From assembly GCA_964433675.1 (NCBI GenBank), contig CAYSSJ010000006.1:72001-136000 (forward strand): 64,000 bases of DNA. The letters are read 5' to 3'. Numbering within the stretch: the stretch's first letter is position 1; each line of letters starts with the position of its first letter. Below, one piece after another: positions 33,899 to 43,903 of this stretch. The translations under genes were made by a program, and so were the position numbers. The notes under the pieces are model-generated. The model was not told where the DNA came from. It worked only from the letters and a program-made list of their open reading frames with translations, and did no database searches. The stretch comes from CAYSSJ01 sp964433675 (GTDB lineage Bacteria; Cloacimonadota; Cloacimonadia; Cloacimonadales; TCS61).

Positions 33899-34984
33899 TT
33901 ACTCATGCAATATAGATACAATTGCCCCTTGATTGATCATACGCCATTGTTCATCTTCTGTATATGATGCAATCGTAAGTTGGGAAAAGATTTCTTCTGC
34001 TACGACTACAATATGACCGTCTATTATAAACCTGGTCTCTTTTTGTACACCATGCTCAGATCCGAGATTAATCACAACTCTGGTATCGGAAAACTGTATA
34101 ACTTCACCCGTAGTTGCTTGTTCTCTTTTTTGTTGGTTTGAAAAAGGATAGAAAGCACTAATCTGTGCCAGCTTCTGTTCTTCGGTATCAAAGGAGGACA
34201 GCATCTGTTTTTGCTCAAAAGGATGTTCGGTTATCATATCTATCACATTCGGATCATATCTTCGCAATAGTCCACCGCTGCCACCTCCGAAGCTATATTG
34301 GCTCGCAGTAGAGCGTACCTCTCTGATATAGCTGGTTTTAGCAATCGTATCAGAGAAATCATGACTGAACATCAAAACTGCAAAACCCCAGCTCTCTGAA
34401 ATCTCTCCCAATCTGCTTTTCTCAATATCAACCGAGATTTCATCTCCGGCTCGAGAAATAGAAATATCTTCCGGGATAATTACCCGTCTGGCAATTTCCG
34501 GCTGTTGTCTCTGGACTACCGCTCTGTATCTATTTGGCATCGAACTGATCACGATAGCTTTCTCCCAAGCATTTTCCGGTCTCATCTCGAGATTAGTTCC
34601 CCGGATAGTATTGATAAAACCGGATGATTCGATATTATCCACATCTATATAAATATGGACTAGAGGTAAAATAAAATGCTCTGGCAGATCATATCTATAT
34701 CTGAATTCAGCATGTCGAACCGGTTCAATTTTTCCTGCAATACCTACTGCAAATGTATAATGATCATCCTCTTCGTAGACTCGAAAGTAAGTAAGATCAA
34801 ACAAGCCTTTGGTAAACATGGGATGCTCGGGATATTCTACATTGCCAGCGCCATGATCGTCTCCGACAATGTCTGTGATTTCAAACAGTAGTTCTGCTAT
34901 CAATAAGGTTGGAATCATCAACAGGATAATTAGAGCTATCTTCATAATTTTAATAGATGGCAGCCCCTTTCGGGACTGCCACAT
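33899..34984 (-). CDS. Exported DOMON-like (glucodextranase C-terminal type) protein B
   Basis: A secreted protein of 348 or 361 residues with a glucodextranase C-terminal-like (DOMON-type) beta-sandwich: DIVGDDHGAGNVEYPEHPMFTKGLFDLTYFRVYEED, LVHIYIDVDN, NAWEKAIVIS and an FGGGSGG segment before DPNVIDMI. Such modules bind sugars in surface glucan enzymes. A C-terminal segment of about 80 residues (from TTGEVIQFSDTRVVINLG) has a distinct beta-rich character. The ATG at 34984 has AAAGGG upstream but places a hairpin within the first codons; the ATG at 34945 starts a standard signal peptide without an RBS. Paralogue of 36808-37671. Confidence 0.75.
   Translation of the reverse strand: MWQSRKGLPSIKIMKIALIILLMIPTLLIAELLFEITDIVGDDHGAGNVEYPEHPMFTKGLFDLTYFRVYEEDDHYTFAVGIAGKIEPVRHAEFRYRYDLPEHFILPLVHIYIDVDNIESSGFINTIRGTNLEMRPENAWEKAIVISSMPNRYRAVVQRQQPEIARRVIIPEDISISRAGDEISVDIEKSRLGEISESWGFAVLMFSHDFSDTIAKTSYIREVRSTASQYSFGGGSGGLLRRYDPNVIDMITEHPFEQKQMLSSFDTEEQKLAQISAFYPFSNQQKREQATTGEVIQFSDTRVVINLGSEHGVQKETRFIIDGHIVVVAEEIFSQLTIASYTEDEQWRMINQGAIVSILHE
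34959..34980 (-). promoter_or_regulatory. Intercistronic hairpin between porin and DOMON-like gene
   Basis: GGCAG and CTGCC at the ends and CCC/GGG inside form a stem-loop of 22 nt, 19 bp after the porin stop. On the minus strand no T-run follows, so it is more likely an mRNA-stabilising or processing hairpin, or a weak attenuator, than a full terminator. Confidence 0.5.
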
Positions 34985-34998
34985 AGTAATCCCTTTCT

Positions 34999-36789
34999 TT
35001 AGAATTTCACTTCGAAAGCAGCATGCAATGTATTGCTGCTCAGATCATCATCACCGTCTATATCGGTGCTATAGAATTTATGCTCACCACGAAGCCAGAA
35101 ATCGAATCCGCCGAAATTGTAAACCCATTTATGGCTGATGATAATTCGATCACGAGTAGTTTCCTCTCCACCAACAGAATCAACTATCTGCTGGTAGGCT
35201 GGTTTCACTTCCAGATGCATAGCATTGGTAAGCTGTCTACCAAGTGGTAGTTCTACCACCATAGCAGTAGTTTCCAGATCATCATTATCATCATCAGCAT
35301 CTTTACCATCTATCCAGTTACCATAACGGAAATTCAAGCCCCAATCCATAACAGCGATTTTACCTTTGAGACCGAGACCTGCCACCATACCGGCAAAATC
35401 TCTTGCCGGGAGATACATGTTGCCATCACCTTCGTAAAGTTCGTCTTCTTTATCTGTATCACCACCAGTATCATTTGTAGCACCGATATAGTTGAACTGA
35501 CCGGAAATTGTCATAGCTTGTAAATGATGACTGAAGTCCAGAGTTCCACCCCAGTATCCTACCGGAGATTCATACAATCCTTCTCCGAGACGGAGATTTT
35601 CGTTATCTCTGAATTCATGACGAACAGCATTCTGTCCACCACCCCAAAGGAAAGTGTTCAAACCGAGTCTTTCGCCATAAGTATCTCTGATACCATCTAC
35701 ACCACCATTTATCATCAGCATATCATCTTCTCTGCGACTTCCCCAAAAAGAGACATAGTTATGATGGATATAAAAGAATTGGAGATTGGGAGTGAGTCCC
35801 ATATCAAAAGGATCGGTAGTTTTGAGAGTAAAGATAAAACTGGGAGATGTTACACTGGCATATTTGGGAACCGGTTCCCAGCCGCCGAAATTATCGATAA
35901 TATTGTCTTCATTCACATCTAGAGAATCATCTACTGTCTGACCGGTAAGCATTGCAACAAGATCGATACCCACAGCATCGCTCAGATCATAATTCGTGTT
36001 CATTCCGAATCCATAAGCTTGATACATGGGTTTAGTACTCATCATCCCGTCTGGGTCTTCATCACCGCTGACGAAGTTTGGATTATCCGGATCAGTAGGA
36101 TCGAATTCCTTGTCGATAAACCAGACAGCATCGAATCCGAGCCCGAAATTATGTCCGAATTGTGTATTCACATTCAATGCCCAAGTACCATCTTCTGTCT
36201 TGAAATCACCTGTATTCCAATCCCAACCTTGCCATGCCGGTTGCCACATGCGGATCAAGTTCCATTTCCAAGTTTCTCCCATATTACCCTGTACATAGAT
36301 ACCTTTGGCATTATCTCGATCTATATAGCGTCTGTCTGCCATGAACCATTTGCTAAAGCGAAGCCCCATCGGAGTACCGAGCTGGATAACATCAACATAC
36401 TGCATCGGTGGCATGAAATCTATTCTGAAACCACGTAGCTTAAACCAGCCGGTTTTGGCATCCCAATATGTCTGCCAAGCTGCCGCACTTACTTCCCCCT
36501 CGGCATAATCATCATCCGCATCGAAGATAGTTTTCATACGCAAATATGTCTTTACATATCTGCTCACAGTCGCATTAATTTCAAATTCCACTTCGCTTCT
36601 CATGAAGTTACCTTTATGTGGATCCATTCTGCCACCATTCCAAGGTGCTTCCGTGTGAGCACCCATATCACTGATACCATCAGTCCAGCGGAATTGATTG
36701 TAGATTTTTCCGGCTACATCTACCTTAACTTGAGCAAAGGCGATCGTAACCAAGCTCAAAATCAACCCAACAATAATAACTCTTTTCAT
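34999..36789 (-). CDS. Outer-membrane beta-barrel porin of the maltodextrin operon
   Basis: A 596-residue protein with a signal peptide (MKRVIIVGLILSLVTIAFA), alternating amphipathic beta-strands, acidic aromatic-rich loops (DDDYAEGE, GWDWNTGDF, DDDNDDLE) and a C-terminal strand ending in Phe (LHAAFEVKF), the classic signal for Bam-dependent outer-membrane insertion. It is larger than LamB (about 420) and I see no close family resemblance. Its place between two sugar-binding-type lipoprotein/secreted proteins and the MalEFG genes makes a maltodextrin porin likely, but this is inference. Confidence 0.75.
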   Translation of the reverse strand: MKRVIIVGLILSLVTIAFAQVKVDVAGKIYNQFRWTDGISDMGAHTEAPWNGGRMDPHKGNFMRSEVEFEINATVSRYVKTYLRMKTIFDADDDYAEGEVSAAAWQTYWDAKTGWFKLRGFRIDFMPPMQYVDVIQLGTPMGLRFSKWFMADRRYIDRDNAKGIYVQGNMGETWKWNLIRMWQPAWQGWDWNTGDFKTEDGTWALNVNTQFGHNFGLGFDAVWFIDKEFDPTDPDNPNFVSGDEDPDGMMSTKPMYQAYGFGMNTNYDLSDAVGIDLVAMLTGQTVDDSLDVNEDNIIDNFGGWEPVPKYASVTSPSFIFTLKTTDPFDMGLTPNLQFFYIHHNYVSFWGSRREDDMLMINGGVDGIRDTYGERLGLNTFLWGGGQNAVRHEFRDNENLRLGEGLYESPVGYWGGTLDFSHHLQAMTISGQFNYIGATNDTGGDTDKEDELYEGDGNMYLPARDFAGMVAGLGLKGKIAVMDWGLNFRYGNWIDGKDADDDNDDLETTAMVVELPLGRQLTNAMHLEVKPAYQQIVDSVGGEETTRDRIIISHKWVYNFGGFDFWLRGEHKFYSTDIDGDDDLSSNTLHAAFEVKF

Positions 36790-36807
36790 AAAACCCTCCT
36801 ATTTTTT

Positions 36808-37671
36808 TTAATTCTTCCCCGGATAAACTAATCTAATAACAGCCAATCTATTATCGGAAGTATCCTCGGGATCCATACCACTTTCATAATCGGATAGCAT
36901 CTCATACTGCAGGTGTTTCTCTTCTTCTCTACCTGCACCTTCGCCTACTATCATATCAATTACATTGGGATTGCCACTACCGTCCGAGCCGCCACCGAAA
37001 CGGTGCTGCCCTTCATATTCGTTTACTCTGCGAGCCAACACCGACCAATCTGCAGGGAAACCGGTAGCACTAAGCATAAGAATACCGTAGCCCCACTCTG
37101 TAATATCGGCATCTTCACTCACTCCGAGATCAGCTTTGCGAACTGATGCTCTAAGTGAACGTCCTATAGGTCGGATAGAAGATGGCAGGACAATATCATC
37201 TTTGAGATGCTCAGCTTTGAGGTCGATCTCACTGTTGATTTTAGACTCTGTGTGTGGTCCGATAAAAACAACCTTCTCCCAGGCACACTCAGGATGAACC
37301 TGAACCTGTACACCCGGAATTGTCTCTGTATGACCGGAACCTTCCACATTGTCGAAATCGAGATAGATCTGTACTAATTGGACATCCCACTTATCACCCC
37401 AATTAAACGATAACGGAGCATTGAACCTAACATTAAATTCAATCATCTCCCCTTTATCTTCGATAGTAGTACCGACCAGATCAAATGATCCCGGCACATA
37501 GATTGGATCGGTCGGATAAGTATAATTACCCGGTCCTTTGTCATCACCGCTAGGATCCTTCAGTTCGATTATCGTTCCATCTCTTGCCGGACTACCAGCT
37601 GAAGCACAGCCAGTTAGTATCAGCATGCTTAGAATGATCAGAACCATTACAAAGTACCCTGCTTTTTTCAT
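36808..37671 (-). CDS. DOMON-like (glucodextranase C-terminal type) lipoprotein A
   Basis: A 287-residue lipoprotein (signal ending LILTGC, Cys22) with the same domain as its paralogue at 33899: DPSGDDKGPGNYTYPTDPIYVPGSFDLVGTTIED, QLVQIYLDFDNVEGSGHTE, HPECAWEKVVFIGP and FGGGSDGSGNPNVIDMIV. It lacks the C-terminal extension of that protein. By family and position it probably binds starch oligosaccharides at the cell surface or delivers them to the porin or MalE. It sits 32 bp after malG and 18 bp before the porin gene. Confidence 0.8.
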   Translation of the reverse strand: MKKAGYFVMVLIILSMLILTGCASAGSPARDGTIIELKDPSGDDKGPGNYTYPTDPIYVPGSFDLVGTTIEDKGEMIEFNVRFNAPLSFNWGDKWDVQLVQIYLDFDNVEGSGHTETIPGVQVQVHPECAWEKVVFIGPHTESKINSEIDLKAEHLKDDIVLPSSIRPIGRSLRASVRKADLGVSEDADITEWGYGILMLSATGFPADWSVLARRVNEYEGQHRFGGGSDGSGNPNVIDMIVGEGAGREEEKHLQYEMLSDYESGMDPEDTSDNRLAVIRLVYPGKN

Positions 37672-37703
37672 AACGACCTCCTTTTGTTTGCTTTATCACC
37701 ATT

Positions 37704-38546
37704 TTAACCTTTTACTCCACCTGCTGTTAAGCCTGATACCAAGAACCTCTGGAACGACATAAACAATACAACAACAGGTATAGCAACCAACAACGAAGAA
37801 GCTGCGAAACTTCCCCATTCCGCTCCGAATTCCCCAACCATATCGCGTAATCCGATAGGAAGCGTATATTTTCTCTCCGAATCCAAAAATGTAGCAGCCA
37901 AGATAAATTCATTCCAGGCCATCATAAAAGAGAACAGACCGGTTATTGCAATTGATGGCTTACTAAGCGGCAGGATTATCTGCCAGAATATCCGTCCTCG
38001 CGAGGCACCATCTATTCTCGCCGATTCTTCCAAGGATATCGGGATAGTGTCGAAATATCCTTTCAGCACCCAGATGGAGAAAGGTAAAGCCGTAGTAGAG
38101 TAGATTATCACCAGTCCCCAAATGGAACCGTATAGATTCAAAACCTGCGCAATCAAAATAAATTGTGGAATTATCAACAATACTCCCGGAAACATTTGAG
38201 TAACCAAAAGCGACATCATACCCGCACGCTGACCGGGAAATCTGAATCTGGAAAATGCATAAGCAGCAGTTGTAGCGAGAAAAAGACTCGATATAGTCGT
38301 CACAAATGCTACTATGATACTATTTCTCAACCAGATGAAAAACGGTTTTTCTGTGAATACGATGCGGAAATTGTCCAAACTAAACTGCTCAGGAATTATA
38401 CTCAGCGGTGATTCGATACTAAGAAAAGAAGTACCGCCAAATGCAACTTTAAGTACCCATAGTACCGGATAAATCGTGATTATCGTTACAATGAGCAATA
38501 TCAGGTATGTCATCACCCGTCGCAAAATTGTCTTACTCTCTATCAT
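37704..38546 (-). CDS. malG: Maltodextrin ABC transporter permease MalG
   Basis: A 280-residue inner-membrane permease with six predicted helices and the EAA loop EESARIDGASRGRIFWQIILPLSKP (near residues 185-209) that docks to the ATPase. The C-terminus, FQRFLVSGLTAGGVKG, matches CUT1 MalG-type permeases closely. Its ATG overlaps the malF stop by four bases. Confidence 0.93.
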   Translation of the reverse strand: MIESKTILRRVMTYLILLIVTIITIYPVLWVLKVAFGGTSFLSIESPLSIIPEQFSLDNFRIVFTEKPFFIWLRNSIIVAFVTTISSLFLATTAAYAFSRFRFPGQRAGMMSLLVTQMFPGVLLIIPQFILIAQVLNLYGSIWGLVIIYSTTALPFSIWVLKGYFDTIPISLEESARIDGASRGRIFWQIILPLSKPSIAITGLFSFMMAWNEFILAATFLDSERKYTLPIGLRDMVGEFGAEWGSFAASSLLVAIPVVVLFMSFQRFLVSGLTAGGVKG

Positions 38547-40324
38547 TCATAAACTCCTTGAGTAGCTTTTGATACTTTTGCGGTAATCACACCATATGCG
38601 AAGAGTATCAGAAATATTATGATCGAGTAGGCAGCAGCATAACCATAGCGATACTGTTCAAATGCCAATCTATACGAATCTGTTATCAATATCTCCGTTG
38701 CACCGTCCGGTCCGCCACCGGAGACAAGATAGATCACATTGAATTGGTTAAAAGTCCAGATCGTACCTATAATAATCGCCGGTATCATAGCCGGTTTAAG
38801 CAATGGAGCCGTTACATTCCAAAACGATTGCCATTTGGTAGAGCCATCTATCGCTGAAGCTTCGTATAACTCACGTGGGATGCTCTGCAGTGCGCCAAGA
38901 GCTATTACCATCATAAAGGGGAATCCAAGCCAGACATTAGTTGCCAGATTGGCGAGAAAAGATGTTACAGGTTGGGTAAACCAGCTGATATTGCTATCGA
39001 AGCCCAATAGTCCGATAAAACTATTGACCGCACCAAATTGCTGGTGGAACAGTCCGCGCCAGATAAGTGCAGTAATATAGCTCGGTATAGCCCAGGGAAG
39101 GATCAACAGTACTCTGAATATAGTCCTCCCTTTCAAGCGTAGATCATTTAAGATCAAAGCCAATATCACGCCGATCCCTACATGCAATACCACATTACTA
39201 ATTGTCCAGATGATCGTGTGAAGTAGGGTGAAATAGAAATTATTGTAGTCTGTAAAACTCACTTCGCTGAGAATGTTGATGAAATTCCCAAATCCAATAT
39301 AATTATTAAACTCCGTAAAATAATCCCATACCGGCACGCTGAAATCTGCCAGTCCATAATTGGTAAAGCCGATCAGAATTGCGTATATAAACGGGAAAAA
39401 TACGAGCAAAAATACTCCCAACATTGCCGGGAGAATATAACCATAAGCCATCCTGTGTTTTATTAGGGATCTGATGATTTTCTCGAACAGCCCGGAAAAA
39501 ATAAATACAAGATAGAGAACACCGAGAATCGATAAGGTGATACCCCAAGTTCTTACCGATGTACTATAATCTCTCTCCAGTGGCTCATAGTCTATCTCCA
39601 TATCCACACCTAAACTTGATATTGTGGCTTCCAAAGCTGCAGCTGTTAATGCTTTATGCTCGTTCCATCTATTCACATTATCCTGCAATATACCACCGAT
39701 ACTTGTGGTGATAATCACAATAGCGAGGATATACAACACCGGTGCCGTAATGATGCTGAGCTGAGTGAAATACCTATCGCTGATAATTATAAATATCCCT
39801 AATAAAAATAAAACTAACACCGTATAAAAAAATGGTGACTTGATGGGTATCTCAATTTGGTCGGTTAATTTGATATATACAAGACCGGTAAAATTTCCGT
39901 CTTCTATTAGAGCATAGTATAGATAGCTATCTTCTTCCCAAAGATAGTGTAATTCATCTTCTACTTGAGAAAAAGAACGCTGTAGATTTCTTTGATTATC
40001 GAAAACCTCTTTTGAGATGCGCGCATCGACCTGATTCGAGTCGGAATGAGCCAGATAAGTACGCCCTTGAACTACTGCCAGTTCGACTATATTATTGCTA
40101 CTCTGTTCTATATTAGTTAGAAAAAAGTTAAGATCTTCACGTTGGATTAGATCGAGTTTATGATAGATTTTCCCGACTTGCTCGGCATTCATAAAGGCAT
40201 AATCGAAGGTGAATTCTGACTGTTGATTTTTCAAAGACCTCTGGATCAACATATCAAAAAAGAGCCCCAGCACCACAATGGCAAAGACTACGGCAACAAT
40301 TCTCCACCAGAAGCTTTGTTTCAT
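38543..40324 (-). CDS. malF: Maltodextrin ABC permease MalF with N-terminal extracytoplasmic domain
   Basis: A 593-residue protein. The C-terminal ~300 residues are a normal CUT1 permease, with the EAA loop ELYEASAIDGSTKWQSFWNVTAPLLKP near residues 500-525 and FNVIYLVSGGGP. The N-terminal ~290 residues are extra: a transmembrane helix (8-24), an extracytoplasmic domain of about 140 residues (25-164), two helices (165-184, 190-208), a 48-residue outer segment and a further helix (257-278). The 25-164 domain resembles small ligand-sensing (sCache-like) domains in layout: helical N-terminal part, then VELAVVQGRTYLAHSD and YYALIEDGNFTGLVYIKL. The P2 loop of E. coli MalF is missing. Starts 6 bp after malE. 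Confidence 0.85.
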   Translation of the reverse strand: MKQSFWWRIVAVVFAIVVLGLFFDMLIQRSLKNQQSEFTFDYAFMNAEQVGKIYHKLDLIQREDLNFFLTNIEQSSNNIVELAVVQGRTYLAHSDSNQVDARISKEVFDNQRNLQRSFSQVEDELHYLWEEDSYLYYALIEDGNFTGLVYIKLTDQIEIPIKSPFFYTVLVLFLLGIFIIISDRYFTQLSIITAPVLYILAIVIITTSIGGILQDNVNRWNEHKALTAAALEATISSLGVDMEIDYEPLERDYSTSVRTWGITLSILGVLYLVFIFSGLFEKIIRSLIKHRMAYGYILPAMLGVFLLVFFPFIYAILIGFTNYGLADFSVPVWDYFTEFNNYIGFGNFINILSEVSFTDYNNFYFTLLHTIIWTISNVVLHVGIGVILALILNDLRLKGRTIFRVLLILPWAIPSYITALIWRGLFHQQFGAVNSFIGLLGFDSNISWFTQPVTSFLANLATNVWLGFPFMMVIALGALQSIPRELYEASAIDGSTKWQSFWNVTAPLLKPAMIPAIIIGTIWTFNQFNVIYLVSGGGPDGATEILITDSYRLAFEQYRYGYAAAYSIIIFLILFAYGVITAKVSKATQGVYE

Positions 40325-40330
40325 ATATGC

Positions 40331-41524
40331 TTATCTCATCCCGGCAGCTTGCAGGTTTTGCATCACTCTACGCTGCGCATTATCGAGTTCTGTTTTGGGA
40401 TCTCTACCGTTTATCGTCGCATTTATGGCTGTCGTAGCCGGTGACCATACAAAAGTCATTTGGGGGATACTCGGCATTGGTCTGGAATGTAAAATCTGCT
40501 GTTTGAATATGGGAAGGTATTTATCGTTAGCAATATCGGGATGCTGATAGACATCTTGGATAGCTACCGGTTGTTTACCGACTCTTGCCATTATCATAGC
40601 CACTTCATCACTTATCAAATATTCCATTACCTCATAGGATGCATCTTTATTCTTTGACTGAGTAGACATCAACACACCTTCTGAGCTCATAAACGGAGTT
40701 GCCCGAGTCTCGGTCTCGCTAATAATGGGTAAGAGAGCTACTTCGTATGGTATTTTATCATCTATCTCACCTCTGAACCAAGGACCGTTTATCACCATTG
40801 CTGCTCTACCCTCGTTGAACAAGGTAGTAACAAGTACATTGGAAACTTCCGGAGGCACGATCTTTTCTTTTTGAAACAGGTCTTGAGCAAATTGGAAAGA
40901 CCGGATATTTTCCTCGGAATTGAGTACCGGCAGATTATTCTCATCAAATATCCGACCGCCGAAACCTTGCAGCCAAGCAGCATGATAATAGAAGTTTGCA
41001 ATCTCATAAACCAGCCCATATTTACCTTCAGAGACATTCGTGTGGTGTTTTGCCAACCTGATCATCTCATCTGTTGTTTGAGGTGGTGAGTCTATAAGAT
41101 TGGCATTGTAAAATAGTACCACCGATTTAAGCGACATGGGCAGACCATAGACTGAGCCGTCGTAATGCATAGGACCAAAAGCACCTTCTACAAATTTATC
41201 TTCTATCCCCTCTTCCAGGTAAAAATCGATCGGCTCCAAGATCCCACCTTCTACCCAGCCTCCTATCCGATCGTGAGCAAAGATAAAGATGTCCGGTCCT
41301 TTACCACGAGGTACAGCGGCAGTGATCTTGTCCGGAAATGCATCGAACGGAACAGCCAATACTTCGATCTTGATATCTGATCTGTTTTGATTAAATCTTT
41401 GCACTGTTTGATTTATCGCTGTCCGCTCCTCACCACGATAGGAATGCCATAAGGTTACTTTTGTCTGTGAAAACAGAGCTACTGTCAATACCATAATAAA
41501 CATAAAAACAAAAATCTTGCGCAT
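40331..41524 (-). CDS. malE: Maltodextrin-binding protein MalE
   Basis: A 397-residue solute-binding protein with an N-terminal signal peptide (cleavage near FSQ, residue 20) and no lipobox. Family features are TKVTLWHSYRGEERTAINQTVQRFN, PDIFIFAHDRIGGWVEGGILEPID, VYGLPMSLKSVVLFYNANLI and AMVINGPWFRGE, as in cluster-1 maltose-binding proteins. It delivers maltodextrins to MalFG in the periplasm. Located 21 bp after the secreted amylase gene. Confidence 0.93.
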   Translation of the reverse strand: MRKIFVFMFIMVLTVALFSQTKVTLWHSYRGEERTAINQTVQRFNQNRSDIKIEVLAVPFDAFPDKITAAVPRGKGPDIFIFAHDRIGGWVEGGILEPIDFYLEEGIEDKFVEGAFGPMHYDGSVYGLPMSLKSVVLFYNANLIDSPPQTTDEMIRLAKHHTNVSEGKYGLVYEIANFYYHAAWLQGFGGRIFDENNLPVLNSEENIRSFQFAQDLFQKEKIVPPEVSNVLVTTLFNEGRAAMVINGPWFRGEIDDKIPYEVALLPIISETETRATPFMSSEGVLMSTQSKNKDASYEVMEYLISDEVAMIMARVGKQPVAIQDVYQHPDIANDKYLPIFKQQILHSRPMPSIPQMTFVWSPATTAINATINGRDPKTELDNAQRRVMQNLQAAGMR

Positions 41525-41545
41525 TATACTTCCCTCCTTCTTTTA

Positions 41546-43783
41546 TTATTTATCTATTTCGAATAAAATCGCTCCTCTCGTTGGAATCGAAAATATAAAA
41601 AAATCACCTATATCAGTAGTTTCTACAGTAATAGAATAATCATATTCATCAGTAATGTTGCGTTCGATTTGATAGATCTGCTGAAGTTTGGAAAAATCCA
41701 AGCTCTCTATTCTGATCCCGATCTTTTCATTCTCATGCAAATTGGTTATCAGAAGTATTTCACTTTCATCATCCGAGACAGTATATGCCATAGCTCGACG
41801 ATACTCTTTCATCGTATCATCATGTTTGGTATAGGTTTGATGGAAATCTACTTTACCTTCCGCCAACACCGGATAGGCATTTCTTAATCTGATCAAGTCG
41901 CGCACTAAAGATAGTTGGGAATCGGGATCGTCTCTCTGTTCTTGCACAGAAATACCTGCGGTAGTCTCACTCCAAGTTGGGTACCAGGAAGTCATCCCTT
42001 CCCCCCGATGGTCTTCATACCATTGCATCGGTCTTCTGATTCCTTCGTCATAAGGATCTTTCTGACCTTTCATGCCGAGCTCATCTCCATAATACAACAT
42101 CGGCATATCGGGGAAAGTAAGTAGGATGGTTAAAGCTAAGTACGCTTGGTCATCAGTAATCTGTGTGAATATCCTGTTCATATCGTGATTATTGATAAAG
42201 CGGTTCATGACAGCCTGTTGGGGCAATATGTTTTGCTGGTATTCGACCAGAGAGACAAATTCCCGTGATGTTCCGCTGGTGATCGCTGCTAACAAACTAC
42301 CCTGAAAGGGAAAATCGAAAGCCATATCGAACTGATCTTCAAAGTATAAGGCAATTTCATCCATACCTGTCCATGCTTCTGCCAAAAGCAAAGCATCCGG
42401 CTTGAACTTTTTTATCTCCTGACGGAACAACTGCCAAAATTCATGTGGCGGACCTTTTACATAATCCAATCTAAAACCATCTATACCGCTTTCACAATCA
42501 TCAGCTTCGCATGGTTTGAGCCAATATTTTGCTGTCTCTATAAGATATTCTTGTACCTCCGGATTATTCACATTCAGAGCGGGCATAAATGGCTTGAGCA
42601 TACCTCTTTCATAGGGGTCATCACGAAAATACCAGTTATGAGCTCTGGTTTGTGATTCGTTTGTAAAATAAAACCAATCGCTATAGGGAGATTCCGGATT
42701 ACCATAGGCGTCTTGAAAATATGGGTGCTGAGAGGAACAATGATTGAGAACGAGATCAGTTACAATTTTTATCCCCCGCTTTTTAGCTTCTCTAACCAAC
42801 TCAAAAAAATCCTCTTTTGTACCATAGTCCGGATTAATTTGATAATAATCGGAAACATCATAGCCATGATAACTGGGAGATTCAAACACCGGCATCAACC
42901 AAACAACGCTAATGCCCAGATCATCGTCTGTATCCGGATCACCATCATTCAGATAATCCAATTTTCGGATCAACCCTCTTATATCGCCAATTCCATCTCC
43001 ATCACTATCAAAAAAACTGCGGACGAAAATTTCATACATCACACCCTGAGTGGACCAGTCCGGCGGAGGATAATGAACTATCTCAGAAACAGTAATGGGA
43101 ACGTCTTCGCCAGTGTCAACTTTGGTATTATCTACAAATGCGATCTCTCCCAAATGCCATTTGTTATCGAAATCACCCAGACACAACTCCAGAAATCTAT
43201 CGGCAGTTACAGCCGGCTGAGTGGTTTGATAGATAATGTAGTCTTCCTGTTGGGGGATAAACCTCAATGCTTCGGGATGATTTGCTGCTACTACCCAAAT
43301 ATATCGATTCGGGTTAAATGGATTAGGAAAGCGAAGGTTATAGCCCTGATCATCTTCATCGAAAGCAGCATCCGCTATGGAAAAACCACTCTCTGTCATT
43401 CTGATGGGTAATACATTATTAATGTAATGCAAAACTTCATTTGATTCTGTGCAACCGACCAGAATCAGATTATAATCGTTTTTTATCTGATCAGTAATAG
43501 CAGTATCCGGAATGATTTTTTTCACATTATCAGATTTACCCAACCACCTATCTATACGAAAAGCGACTACATTCTCAGCCACCATGTTATTGATTTCGTT
43601 TGTATAATCATCTTCGCTACTGTTACCCCATACTATCACAGACTCATTGGAAAAGAAATCTTGCATGTCGTTTTTTTCGATTAATTGAGGTAATCTTTTT
43701 AAGGATTGTGGCTTACCGCTAAGTGGCCAAGCAGAACTTGAAACCAACAAGACAAACATAAAAAATAACAACCGCTTTCGCAT
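41546..43783 (-). CDS. Secreted GH13 alpha-amylase
   Basis: A 745-residue exported enzyme (signal peptide to about residue 20). Residues ~30-230 form an N-terminal domain with NPFNPNRYIWVVAANHPEAL, a segment type also found in secreted esterases. The GH13 domain follows: WSTQGVMYEIFVRSF, a DSDGDGIGDIRGL calcium-binding loop, TDLVLNHCS, IDGFRLDYV (nucleophile Asp), LLLAEAW (acid/base Glu) and FINNHDMNR (transition-state Asp). A C-terminal beta domain completes it. It hydrolyses starch outside the inner membrane to feed MalE. First gene of the mal operon, with TTGACA 120 bp upstream. Confidence 0.92.
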   Translation of the reverse strand: MRKRLLFFMFVLLVSSSAWPLSGKPQSLKRLPQLIEKNDMQDFFSNESVIVWGNSSEDDYTNEINNMVAENVVAFRIDRWLGKSDNVKKIIPDTAITDQIKNDYNLILVGCTESNEVLHYINNVLPIRMTESGFSIADAAFDEDDQGYNLRFPNPFNPNRYIWVVAANHPEALRFIPQQEDYIIYQTTQPAVTADRFLELCLGDFDNKWHLGEIAFVDNTKVDTGEDVPITVSEIVHYPPPDWSTQGVMYEIFVRSFFDSDGDGIGDIRGLIRKLDYLNDGDPDTDDDLGISVVWLMPVFESPSYHGYDVSDYYQINPDYGTKEDFFELVREAKKRGIKIVTDLVLNHCSSQHPYFQDAYGNPESPYSDWFYFTNESQTRAHNWYFRDDPYERGMLKPFMPALNVNNPEVQEYLIETAKYWLKPCEADDCESGIDGFRLDYVKGPPHEFWQLFRQEIKKFKPDALLLAEAWTGMDEIALYFEDQFDMAFDFPFQGSLLAAITSGTSREFVSLVEYQQNILPQQAVMNRFINNHDMNRIFTQITDDQAYLALTILLTFPDMPMLYYGDELGMKGQKDPYDEGIRRPMQWYEDHRGEGMTSWYPTWSETTAGISVQEQRDDPDSQLSLVRDLIRLRNAYPVLAEGKVDFHQTYTKHDDTMKEYRRAMAYTVSDDESEILLITNLHENEKIGIRIESLDFSKLQQIYQIERNITDEYDYSITVETTDIGDFFIFSIPTRGAILFEIDK

Positions 43784-43903
43784 TTTTTCTCCTTTAATAC
43801 GACCAACCAGAGTTGATCTTCATGGAGAATTTACTGATGAAAAGCATGCCGAAATCACTGACTGCGAATCATTGTTGTATAACTGGAATAATGAGGTTAT
43901 TTT

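Noticed and set aside
34959..34980. Terminator between the porin and DOMON-like gene
   Set aside because: The hairpin is short with a mismatch and no T-run follows on the minus strand; operon continuity is more likely.
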